Assembly: GCF_022352215.1 (NCBI RefSeq)
Contig: NZ_JAKRWF010000001.1
Coordinates: 930,001 to 994,000 of the forward strand
DNA length: 64,000 nucleotides
Direction: 5' to 3'
Source: Flavihumibacter cheonanensis
GTDB taxonomy: Bacteria > Bacteroidota > Bacteroidia > Chitinophagales > Chitinophagaceae
Position 1 is the stretch's first letter. The number at the start of each line of letters is the position of its first letter. Below, in pieces: positions 43,666 to 51,202 of the stretch. Below the pieces are notes generated by a model. The model saw only the letters and a program-made list of their open reading frames with translations. It had not been told where the DNA came from and ran no database searches. The position numbers and the translations under genes are program-made.

Positions 43666-44982
43666 ATGTTAAGACGAATATCCGCAATTGTGGTGCTGAA
43701 CTTTTTTCTCCTGATCAGCCAGGGTGAATTGTATGCACAGGTAACCGATACCCTTCCCAGAAAGGATACACTTCATCTGTTGGACACTATCCCCCTAGGG
43801 CCAGACAGTTTACCTGTGGCGCCGATTGATACTACCCTACGGATTCTTAACCTATCTCCTTACCTGACCCTGCATGTAGATTCATCCATCAATTACAAAC
43901 TTGAAATAAACCGGGTACCTGGGAATTATTTCTGGTATTTGCGAAATGCTCCAGTCGGACTGAAAATCGGCAAAGATGATGGGCGACTCACATTTAAGGC
44001 TGAAAAATCCCTGTTTTTATCAGGCCGACTAAGATATGACCAGGAATACAAGGTACAGATGGGCGTTCAGAATCTTTCAGATCCTAAAGAGAGAGTTGAT
44101 ACTTTTTTCACACTGATGTTTTACAATACTGAAATTGTAATATCACGTTTGAAGCCCGGCGTGAGTGAAACCATTTTCATTGATGAGGGGGATACACTTT
44201 CCATTCCGGTTCAATGTGAGCGTGGAAGCTTTCCGATTGAGTCCATTTCAACCTTAACGGATGCCTCCATTAAGGGCTATGAATCCGTACGTAAATGTGA
44301 TGATATTTTCACCTGGGCTATCCCTTATGATTTTGTGAAAGACGGAGATAAGGAAAAGCAAAAGACATTCCATATCACATTTGTTGGAGCGGATAAGTTT
44401 TATAACAGGGATACAGCAAAAATCACTGTTGTGGTGCGCGATGCACTTAATTATCCCTTCCGGAAAGATGAATACGGCCGTGTAGTAAAGGAAATACAAC
44501 GGTATATTTTACAATTAAAATTTAGCTTTAAAGAGCTGGATAAAAATGTAAAGCGAACTAAAGGAACCCGTACCGGTTTTGACCTGATGTCAGGTTCCTC
44601 CGCCCTTGCTGGAACTGTATTGTCTACCAGCTCTGCTGATGCTGATAAAAACATTGGTAAGGTAATGCCCAGTGTGGGGGTTGCACTTGTACCGGTGAAG
44701 GAAGCTGTTAGTCCTGTTAAAGCATATGAATCCAATTCCGCCGCACAGGTTAGAACAAGTATCAAACGACTTGAATACAGCCTCTCTGATAATGCGCTTG
44801 TTGGCGAAACAGACCCCGAAATTCTTACCAAGCTCGCTAAACTACGCAGCGATCTTAAGCAGGTTCAAACTCAGTTGATTGACGTACCAATGGTAGATAC
44901 CGGTGGCATGAGTGAAGAAGAGCTCAACCAGTATTTCAATAGTCCGCGCGTCAACAAAAAATATAAGCTTACACGTAATTAA
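43666..44982 (+). CDS. Secreted protein with Ig-like beta domains, unknown function
   Basis: A 438-residue exported protein (signal peptide ending ELYAQ). The mature N-terminal half looks like one or two cadherin/Ig-like beta domains (VPGNYFWYLRNAPVGLKI; FHITFVGADKFYNRDTAKITVVV), and the C-terminal ~170 residues are helical and polar with many Lys and Ser. No enzyme motif is visible. The convergent NTF2-like gene starts its stop codon at the next base. Confidence 0.6.
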   Translation: MLRRISAIVVLNFFLLISQGELYAQVTDTLPRKDTLHLLDTIPLGPDSLPVAPIDTTLRILNLSPYLTLHVDSSINYKLEINRVPGNYFWYLRNAPVGLKIGKDDGRLTFKAEKSLFLSGRLRYDQEYKVQMGVQNLSDPKERVDTFFTLMFYNTEIVISRLKPGVSETIFIDEGDTLSIPVQCERGSFPIESISTLTDASIKGYESVRKCDDIFTWAIPYDFVKDGDKEKQKTFHITFVGADKFYNRDTAKITVVVRDALNYPFRKDEYGRVVKEIQRYILQLKFSFKELDKNVKRTKGTRTGFDLMSGSSALAGTVLSTSSADADKNIGKVMPSVGVALVPVKEAVSPVKAYESNSAAQVRTSIKRLEYSLSDNALVGETDPEILTKLAKLRSDLKQVQTQLIDVPMVDTGGMSEEELNQYFNSPRVNKKYKLTRN

Positions 44983-45447
44983 TTACTGACATCCCTTTTT
45001 ACGACGGGTATCGATGATATATTGAATCTTCCATGTTCCATTCAGCTTTACCAGTTGAAAGGAATTTACACCGCAGTGACTAAACTGGCTCCCCAAATAA
45101 AATTGATAGGGTGTCCAGGCAGTGGCTAGTGGACCGTCTACCAGTATAGTACCAAATTCAATGCGTTCATCGAGCACCTCTTTACCAGGCGTTCCTACCG
45201 ATTTGATGAAGCCGTCAATAGATTCAGTACGAACCTGAATACTCCCATCCTTAGTTCTTCCGATTGTCTGAAGAACGGCCGTAGGTGCAAAAGCATCCCG
45301 TAACTGAACAGTATCACGGCTTCGCATAGCCGAAAATAACTGGTTGATGGTGTTTTTGATGCCGGATTCATCAGTTGTTTGTGCCCAGGCGGAAAAACTA
45401 ACAAGTGTTAATATCAAGCCAAATAGCGCTTTCATGTGCTTACTCAT
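44983..45447 (-). CDS. Secreted NTF2-like (SnoaL/lumazine-binding-type) protein
   Basis: A 154-residue protein with a signal peptide (ALFGLILTLVSFSAWAQ) and an NTF2-like cone fold: helix GIKNTINQLFSAMRSRDTVQLRDAF, then strands ending WKIQYIIDTRRKK. Related bacterial proteins are labelled putative lumazine-binding. Activity unknown. The alternative ATG at 45435 gives a shorter n-region to the signal peptide. It is divergent from the His-rich gene across 45 bases. Confidence 0.72.
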   Translation of the reverse strand: MSKHMKALFGLILTLVSFSAWAQTTDESGIKNTINQLFSAMRSRDTVQLRDAFAPTAVLQTIGRTKDGSIQVRTESIDGFIKSVGTPGKEVLDERIEFGTILVDGPLATAWTPYQFYLGSQFSHCGVNSFQLVKLNGTWKIQYIIDTRRKKGCQ

Positions 45448-45492
45448 TTAAACGGTTATTTTTTGTACCAGTCTACTAATGTATAACCAAAA

Positions 45493-45930
45493 ATGATCCC
45501 TATGTTAAGAATTGTACCAGCGGTTATACTTACCGCAACCTTTGGCCTGATCAGTCTTTCCACAAAAGCACAGGGCCCCAGGTATCAGAATCGTTCCAAC
45601 ACAACGGTTATTGTAATAAACGACGATGATGACGATTGGCATGAAAGAGGTCATCATTACAGAAAGAATAAAAAGGGGAAACATTCCCGCCATTGGGAAC
45701 ATCCGGGAAACCGGAGGGGACGGATCAGTCATCCTCCACTTGTTATTATGGATACTCGGAACCTGCCAATTCGCAGGTACAACAATAACAGGTATTACTA
45801 TCGAAGCCAGGCCGGCTTACACTACTGGCTCGGCCGCAATGGTTATCTCTACCTGGATGTCAAGTACATAAACCGGAACCTATGTACCGACCGTGAGTAT
45901 GCGTATTGGGAAAGAGGGTATGGATGGTGA
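45493..45930 (+). CDS. Small exported His/Arg-rich protein
   Basis: A 145-residue protein with a signal peptide (PAVILTATFGLISLSTKAQ), then an acidic run (NDDDDDW), then a strongly basic histidine-rich stretch (WHERGHHYRKNKKGKHSRHW), a Tyr/Asn/Arg cluster (RRYNNNRYYYRSQ) and a C-terminal LHYWLGRNGYLYLDV. The Asp run followed by His-rich clusters suggests metal or polyanion binding, but I know of no function. The ATG at 45502 is an alternative start. No family recognised. Confidence 0.55.
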   Translation: MIPMLRIVPAVILTATFGLISLSTKAQGPRYQNRSNTTVIVINDDDDDWHERGHHYRKNKKGKHSRHWEHPGNRRGRISHPPLVIMDTRNLPIRRYNNNRYYYRSQAGLHYWLGRNGYLYLDVKYINRNLCTDREYAYWERGYGW

Positions 45931-45941
45931 TTCAATGGTAC

Positions 45942-46096
45942 GGGAGGAATGGAAGATGGAGGAATGGAAGAGGGAGAAATGGAAGAGGGAGAAATGGAGA
46001 AATGGAGGAATGGAGGAATGAAAGAGGGTAGACAGGTAGATGAACACCCCATCCTCCTTTCCCCCCATCCTCTTTTCCTCCATTCTTCCCTACCCC
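45942..46096. repeat. Purine-rich octamer repeat and its inverted counterpart
   Basis: The plus strand from 45942 to 46029 is nearly all purine with a single T about every eight bases, built from variants of GGAGAAAT and GGAGGAAT. From 46047 to 46096 it is nearly all pyrimidine, the reverse-complement type. Each arm is purine-rich in the sense strand of its adjacent convergent gene; the second arm runs into the stop of the DUF4407 gene. It could fold into a long imperfect hairpin or a triplex. Confidence 0.85.
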
Positions 46097-47157
46097 ACCA
46101 CTTCCATCTTTGGGCTGGCATCCTGCTCGCGGGCAATGGATTTTTCAAGATGATGCATGGGCACCAGTTCCTCTTTCGCAATAGCAATATCATAAGGACC
46201 AACAGGCAGGAGTAGTTTAGCCAGAATGGGGGCTGTTTCCAATAAAATGATTAGCAAGGTGATCAAAAGATTCGCCATAAATACGCTGTCTTCCCGATCC
46301 GATAAACTTTGCAGGGCTTTGTTCCTGGCCAAAAATCCGATGTTGGAATATGCAGATTGAGCATACTTATCCTGATCGGACTTAAGCTCCTTTGCAGCAT
46401 TCTCAAGAAATCTGGTTTGCCTGGCCAGCGCTGTATCCAGTCCGGGAAAAAGCTGCGCATAATTGCTGGCGGTTTGCTCATATGCGCCCTGTTTAAGCCG
46501 GGTAATCCGTTCAATCCCTCTCCTGCCTGACCCACCTGTACCATCAGCCTCCATCAGGTAGGCCTGTTGCAATTTCAGCAACGTATCCTGCATGGATGCT
46601 CTTCGCTGCAGCAGTAGGTTTCTTTCCAGCATGGCTGCAGCCACCCGGGCCTGGTGGATCGTATCCAGTTTCAGGTTATAGGCTTTAATTTGTTCCTGGA
46701 TATGTGATTCTACCTCTACATTGATTTCTTTTTCAAAGAGTTTTAATTCCAGAGGTCGGGCGATCGTCACCCCGATAAAGATGGCCAATAATAAGCGTGG
46801 AAAGGCTACTTTCCATTGGCTGGAAGAAGACATTCCATATTTACGGATAGTGGACACCATAAACCGGTCGAGATTGAATATGATTGCCCCCCAAAGCAGG
46901 GCAAATGCAAAGGCCCATCCAATATGTTGGAAAATGGTATAAAAAGCATATCCGGACGAAAGGGCCGCAAGGGCAAAGGTGGCCAGTAAAACCCCACCCA
47001 GTGTATGGTATTTGGGGTGTTCCGTTGGATATTGTGCCAGCGTAGGTTGATGTACCCCGGCACACCACCAAAAAAAATGGGTGTTTTTACCTTTACTACC
47101 AGAAAATGATTCATAGCCGGAAATAGAGGTTTCCGGCGCGTCTGTTGGCTTCGCCAT
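46090..47157 (-). CDS. DUF4407 membrane protein
   Basis: A 355-residue membrane protein with four helices: two after FFWWCAGVHQPTLAQYP (about 50-95), one at about 120-140, and one near 300-320 (LLITLLIILLETAPILAKLL), separated by a long coiled-coil-like cytosolic or periplasmic stretch (about 150-285) rich in Gln, Leu and Ala. This matches DUF4407, common in Bacteroidota and Actinobacteria. Function unknown. The C-terminal residues run into a purine-rich repeat. Confidence 0.85.
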   Translation of the reverse strand: MAKPTDAPETSISGYESFSGSKGKNTHFFWWCAGVHQPTLAQYPTEHPKYHTLGGVLLATFALAALSSGYAFYTIFQHIGWAFAFALLWGAIIFNLDRFMVSTIRKYGMSSSSQWKVAFPRLLLAIFIGVTIARPLELKLFEKEINVEVESHIQEQIKAYNLKLDTIHQARVAAAMLERNLLLQRRASMQDTLLKLQQAYLMEADGTGGSGRRGIERITRLKQGAYEQTASNYAQLFPGLDTALARQTRFLENAAKELKSDQDKYAQSAYSNIGFLARNKALQSLSDREDSVFMANLLITLLIILLETAPILAKLLLPVGPYDIAIAKEELVPMHHLEKSIAREQDASPKMEVVG

Positions 47158-47268
47158 AGCGTTATTCAGTTAAGGAATCAAAAAAAGGTAGAAGTGGAAC
47201 GACACAAATAACGACTATTTGAGCATAGTATTTCTTAAAGCTTTGGTAAGACGCAGAAATTTCCTGAA

Positions 47269-47299
47269 TTGGTATTTTCGGTCTTATACTGTAAACTTG
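47269..47299 (+). promoter_or_regulatory. Promoter of topA
   Basis: TTG at 47269-47271, a 20-base spacer, then TAAACTTG at 47292-47299 match the Bacteroidota promoter pattern with one mismatch. The topA ATG lies 39 bases downstream. Confidence 0.5.
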
Positions 47300-47338
47300 C
47301 AAGGACTGGATCTACTTTTTAAAACGATTTATTGATAC

Positions 47339-49948
47339 ATGGCTAAGAATTTATTGATAGTGGAGTCGCCGGCGAAAGCCAAAACCATTGAGAAAATCCT
47401 CGGGAAAGATTTTGAGGTGAAGAGCTGTTATGGCCATATCCGCGACCTGGAAAAGGGTGAAATGGGAATCGACATTAACAACCAGTACAAACCTCGCTAT
47501 ATAGTACCGGATGAGAAAGAAAGAGTGGTGAAAGAATTAAAACAACTGGCTAAAAAAAGTGACGAAGTATGGCTGGCAACGGATGAGGACCGGGAAGGAG
47601 AAGCCATTAGCTGGCATTTGTGTGAAGTACTCGGTTTAGATCCCAGCAACACCAAACGGATCGTTTTTCATGAAATTACCAAACCTGCTATTCAGAAAGC
47701 GGTTCAGTCGCCCCGTACGGTAAACATGAACCTGGTAAATGCTCAACAGGCGCGAAGAGTGCTCGACCGGATCGTAGGTTTTGAACTGAGTCCCGTTCTC
47801 TGGCGTAAAATGAGTATGGGAACTTCCCTGAGTGCCGGACGGGTTCAATCTGTTGCGGTTCGGTTGATAGCAGAACGCGAACGCGAGATCAATGCCTTCA
47901 AGTCTCAGAGTCATTTCCGTATTGATGCCTTTTTTACGGCCAATGACCTGTCCAATAAACCTGTTCTTTTCAAGGCTGAAGGACAAAAATATAATGAGCA
48001 GGAGGATGCAGAGAAGTTCCTTGAATCCTGCAAGGGGGCCAGTTATACAGTAACGGATATCCAGGTGCGTCCGGGTAAGAAATCTCCCGCTGCCCCATTC
48101 ACAACTTCCACCCTGCAGCAGGAAGCAAGCCGTAAACTTGGTTATTCTGTAAGTAAGACGATGTTGCTGGCGCAGAAACTGTATGAAAGTGGTAATATCA
48201 CGTACATGCGTACCGATAGCGTTAACCTGAGTGATACTGCCATGGATGGAATCCGTCAGCAGGTTACCGGGCAATATGGGCAGCGTTATTTTCAACCGCG
48301 CAAATTCAAAAACAAAAATGAGTCTGCCCAGGAAGCGCACGAAGCCATACGCCCAACCTACATGGAAAACAGTACGGTGGATGATCCGGAAACCAAGCGC
48401 TTATATGAGCTGATCTGGAAGCGTACCATGGCTTCCCAAATGGCTGATGCCGAATTGGAAAAAACTACAGCCAAAATTTCAATTTCAACCAATAAGGAGG
48501 AACTCACTGCAACTGGTGAAGTGTTGAAATTTGATGGCTTTCTGAAAGTATACCGGGAGGATCGGGATGATGACGACCTGACCGAGGAAGAGGGCAATGA
48601 TAGCATGTTACCTCCTTTGCAGGTAAAACAGGTATTGCCGTTAAAAGAAATGACAGCCACTGAACGATTCAATCGGGCGGCCCCCCGTTATACAGAAGCA
48701 TCACTTGTTAAGAAACTGGAAGAGTTGGGAATTGGACGTCCTTCTACCTATGCGCCTACTATAACGACCATCCTCAAACGAGGATATGTTGAGAAGCGCG
48801 ATAAAGAAGGGGTTCGCAGAGATTTCAGGATACTGAAACTGGTAAAGGATCAGATCAAAAAAGAAATGTCTCAGGAAACAACAGGAGCTGAAAAAGCTAA
48901 ACTGTTTCCAACTGATTTGGGACTGGTTGTTACTGACTTCCTGAATCAGTATTTCAATGATGTAATGGATTATGGTTTCACGGCCAAAATTGAGGAAGAA
49001 TTTGATGAAGTTGCCAATGGGAAACGGCAATGGCATAAAATGATTGATGCTTTTTACAATCCCTTCAAAAAGGATGTAGATAAAACCATCGAAACGGCAG
49101 AACGGATTAAAGGTGAACGTGAACTGGGAACAGATCCTGAAACGGGTCGTAAAGTTGTTGCCAGGATGGGCCGTTATGGTCCAATGGTACAAATTGGGGA
49201 TGCAAGTGAGGAAGAAAAACCAAAATTCGCCCGGCTCAAATCCGGTCAGAGTATTGAAACCATCTCCTATGAGGAGGCGATGGAATTATTCAAATTGCCC
49301 TTAACCATTGGAGAATACGAAGGGCAGGAAGTATCTGTGAATGTTGGCCGGTTTGGTCCTTATGTAAAATGGGGTGAGGAATTTGTATCTATCCCAAGAG
49401 GTGAAGAGCCTCTAACTGTGGATTTGGAAAGAGCAGTTGAGCTCATTAATGAGAAAAAGCAGGCTGATGCACCGATCGCAACGTATGAAGGACTACCTGT
49501 TACAAAAGGCAAAGGCAGATTTGGTCCTTTTATCAAATGGAATAACCTGTTTATCAATGTTCCGAAGGCATATAATTTTGATGCACTCAAACAGTCTGAT
49601 TGCAATGAATTGATTCAGAAAAAACTGGAGAAGGAAGCCAATCGATTTATCCAGCAATGGCCTGCTGAGAAAGTTTCTCTTGAAAACGGTCGCTGGGGTC
49701 CTTTTATCCGGTTTGGCAAAAAAATGCTGAAGATGGGCCGAAAGGCGGATGGTTCCAAATTTACCGAGGAGGAACTAACTGGCATTTCCCTTGAAGAAAT
49801 CAAAAAAATGATCGAAGCTGAAATTCCGGGAGCATTTGAAAAAGCAGCCAAAAAAGCACCTGCAAAAAAAGCGGCCACAAAGAAAGCTCCGGCTAAGAAA
49901 GCCGCGCCCAAAAAGGCAGCAAAAAAATCCTCACCCGGGAAAAAATAG
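47339..49948 (+). CDS. topA: DNA topoisomerase I
   Basis: An 869-residue type IA topoisomerase that relaxes negative supercoils. The Toprim domain starts NLLIVESPAKAKTIEKIL and includes ATDEDREGEAISWHL; the catalytic tyrosine lies in NITYMRTDSVNLS. Instead of zinc fingers the C-terminal part has four beta repeats: GRYGPMVQIGD, GRFGPYVKWG, GRFGPFIKWN and GRWGPFIRFG. The last ~35 residues are an AAKKAPAKKA-type Lys/Ala/Pro tail, histone-H1-like, found in many Bacteroidota and Actinobacteria and likely to bind DNA. Confidence 0.97.
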   Translation: MAKNLLIVESPAKAKTIEKILGKDFEVKSCYGHIRDLEKGEMGIDINNQYKPRYIVPDEKERVVKELKQLAKKSDEVWLATDEDREGEAISWHLCEVLGLDPSNTKRIVFHEITKPAIQKAVQSPRTVNMNLVNAQQARRVLDRIVGFELSPVLWRKMSMGTSLSAGRVQSVAVRLIAEREREINAFKSQSHFRIDAFFTANDLSNKPVLFKAEGQKYNEQEDAEKFLESCKGASYTVTDIQVRPGKKSPAAPFTTSTLQQEASRKLGYSVSKTMLLAQKLYESGNITYMRTDSVNLSDTAMDGIRQQVTGQYGQRYFQPRKFKNKNESAQEAHEAIRPTYMENSTVDDPETKRLYELIWKRTMASQMADAELEKTTAKISISTNKEELTATGEVLKFDGFLKVYREDRDDDDLTEEEGNDSMLPPLQVKQVLPLKEMTATERFNRAAPRYTEASLVKKLEELGIGRPSTYAPTITTILKRGYVEKRDKEGVRRDFRILKLVKDQIKKEMSQETTGAEKAKLFPTDLGLVVTDFLNQYFNDVMDYGFTAKIEEEFDEVANGKRQWHKMIDAFYNPFKKDVDKTIETAERIKGERELGTDPETGRKVVARMGRYGPMVQIGDASEEEKPKFARLKSGQSIETISYEEAMELFKLPLTIGEYEGQEVSVNVGRFGPYVKWGEEFVSIPRGEEPLTVDLERAVELINEKKQADAPIATYEGLPVTKGKGRFGPFIKWNNLFINVPKAYNFDALKQSDCNELIQKKLEKEANRFIQQWPAEKVSLENGRWGPFIRFGKKMLKMGRKADGSKFTEEELTGISLEEIKKMIEAEIPGAFEKAAKKAPAKKAATKKAPAKKAAPKKAAKKSSPGKK

Positions 49949-49979
49949 CAAGGAAATCCGTTTACTGGCAGTACTTCCG

Positions 49980-50001
49980 CTTATCCACAGTAGTGGATAA
50001 G
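49980..50001. promoter_or_regulatory. Inverted DnaA-box-like pair / hairpin after topA
   Basis: TTATCCACA at 49981-49989 is the E. coli DnaA-box consensus, and the inverse GTGGATAAG follows at 49993, giving 9-base arms with a 4-base AGTA loop. No T-run follows, so a terminator is less likely, though a structural role in the topA mRNA end is possible. Confidence 0.4.
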
Positions 50002-50111
50002 TATCGAGGCATTATACCTGCTTTCCAGCGAAATTTATTGGCGGAACAATAACAATATTTTGGGTGGTTTAAGCGTCCTAAGATTGTTATTAATCTGAAC
50101 CCAACCAAGGA

Positions 50112-50987
50112 ATGGAAGAAACCCGAGAAATATCAGCCCTTTTTCATCTCATTGATGACCCCGATATCGAGGTGTTTTCCACAGTGAGCGACCGGATTAT
50201 CTCGCTTGGAACCAATATCATTCCAAACCTGGAACATTTGTGGGAAACGACTCCGGATGAGGCTGTTCAGGAGCGGATTGAAATGCTTATTCATCGCCTG
50301 CACTACTGTGAGTTAACCAATGATTTTCAACGATGGAAAGCACAACCTGCTCCAGATCTGCTAGGTGGGGCCCTGTTGGTTTGTAAATTTCAATACCCCG
50401 ACCTTAATGTCAGCGCTATTCTGCAGGATATTGAAAAAATGCGACGAAATATCTGGTTGGAGCTCAATAATTACCTTACGCCGCTGGAACAAACCAACGT
50501 ACTCACCACAATTCTTTATAATTACTACCATCTGAAAGGTTCTGAAATTAATTATTCAGAGCCGAATGATTTTCTATTAAATAAAGTCCTGGAAACCAAA
50601 AAAGGAAATGCCATTAGCAATGGTATTCTGTACCTGGTACTTTGCGATTTGCTCGATATTCCCATACGTGCTGTTCCTATTCCCCGGCAGTTTATACTTG
50701 CTTATTTTGATATGGAACCGGGTGTTTGGCAGGAACCTGCTTCTAACCCGATGCATCAAATTCAATTTTATATTGATCCCATGAGTGGCCAGGTATTTAC
50801 ACAAAAAGATGTGGATACCTATTTCAAAAGGATATCTGTTCCGCCTACCGCTTCCTTCTTCAAACCAATGAATACCATCCGTATCATTCAGCATTTACTC
50901 GAAGAATTTTCCCGCTGCTATGAGTCAGATAAAGATGGATATAAACAGGAGGAACTGATGAAATTGGCGCAGCTGTTGGAAACGTGA
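50112..50987 (+). CDS. SirB1/transglutaminase-like family protein
   Basis: A 291-residue protein with a SirB1-type transglutaminase-like domain: LNNYLTPLEQTNVLTTILYNYYHLKG, then KKGNAISNGILYLVLCDLLDIPIRAVPIPRQFIL (in two parts: KKGNAISNGILYLVL and CDLLDIPIRAVPIPRQF). The catalytic Cys of true transglutaminases is replaced, as is usual in SirB1-like proteins. An N-terminal helical repeat region precedes it. Function unknown. Its stop codon is embedded in the first unit of a heptamer array. Confidence 0.75.
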   Translation: MEETREISALFHLIDDPDIEVFSTVSDRIISLGTNIIPNLEHLWETTPDEAVQERIEMLIHRLHYCELTNDFQRWKAQPAPDLLGGALLVCKFQYPDLNVSAILQDIEKMRRNIWLELNNYLTPLEQTNVLTTILYNYYHLKGSEINYSEPNDFLLNKVLETKKGNAISNGILYLVLCDLLDIPIRAVPIPRQFILAYFDMEPGVWQEPASNPMHQIQFYIDPMSGQVFTQKDVDTYFKRISVPPTASFFKPMNTIRIIQHLLEEFSRCYESDKDGYKQEELMKLAQLLET

Positions 50988-51056
50988 GACGTCAGACGTG
51001 AGACGTCAGACGTGAGACGTGAAAAGTGAAAGGTGAAAGAGAGTGAAAGGTGAAAC
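50984..51056 (+). repeat. Heptanucleotide array at the 3' end of the SirB1-like gene
   Basis: Ten units: GTGAGAC and GTCAGAC alternating twice each, GTGAGAC, GTGAAAA, GTGAAAG, GTGAAAG, a three-base AGA interruption, GTGAAAG and GTGAAAC. The gene's TGA stop is bases 2-4 of the first unit. The order from GTGAGAC-type to GTGAAAG-type is the same as in the array at 446. Confidence 0.92.
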
Positions 51057-51092
51057 ATGAGTTCTCTGAGGTTTAAGCATCCAAATAAAATA

Positions 51093-51122
51093 ATAAAAGC
51101 CCGCAGAAATGCGGGCTTTTAT
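51093..51122. terminator. Bidirectional terminator between the arrays
   Basis: Perfect 13-base stem ATAAAAGCCCGCA / TGCGGGCTTTTAT with a GAAA loop. A/T ends serve both convergent transcripts. It lies midway between the two array arms. Confidence 0.9.
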
Positions 51123-51133
51123 TTTAGAGATTT

Positions 51134-51202
51134 GTCTCACGTCTCACGTCTGACGTTTCACCTTCCTCACAGCTCCCATCCTTTTCTTCTTTCACGTTTC
51201 AC
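51134..51202 (-). repeat. Heptanucleotide array at the 3' end of the oxidoreductase gene
   Basis: On the minus strand: GTGAAAC, GTGAAAG within the coding end (51202-51189), then the coding tail and the stop in TGTGAGGAAG, then GTGAAAC, GTCAGAC, GTGAGAC, GTGAGAC. The gene's C-terminal Val-Lys-Arg-Glu-Arg is encoded by the first units. It mirrors 50984-51056. Confidence 0.9.

Noticed and set aside
47158-47338. Riboswitch in the topA leader
   Set aside because: The predicted leader is only about 30 bases and no conserved riboswitch core is visible.
49980-50001. Chromosome origin near topA
   Set aside because: Only one DnaA-box pair is seen, with no AT-rich unwinding region and no cluster of boxes, and no dnaA, dnaN or gidA in the window.
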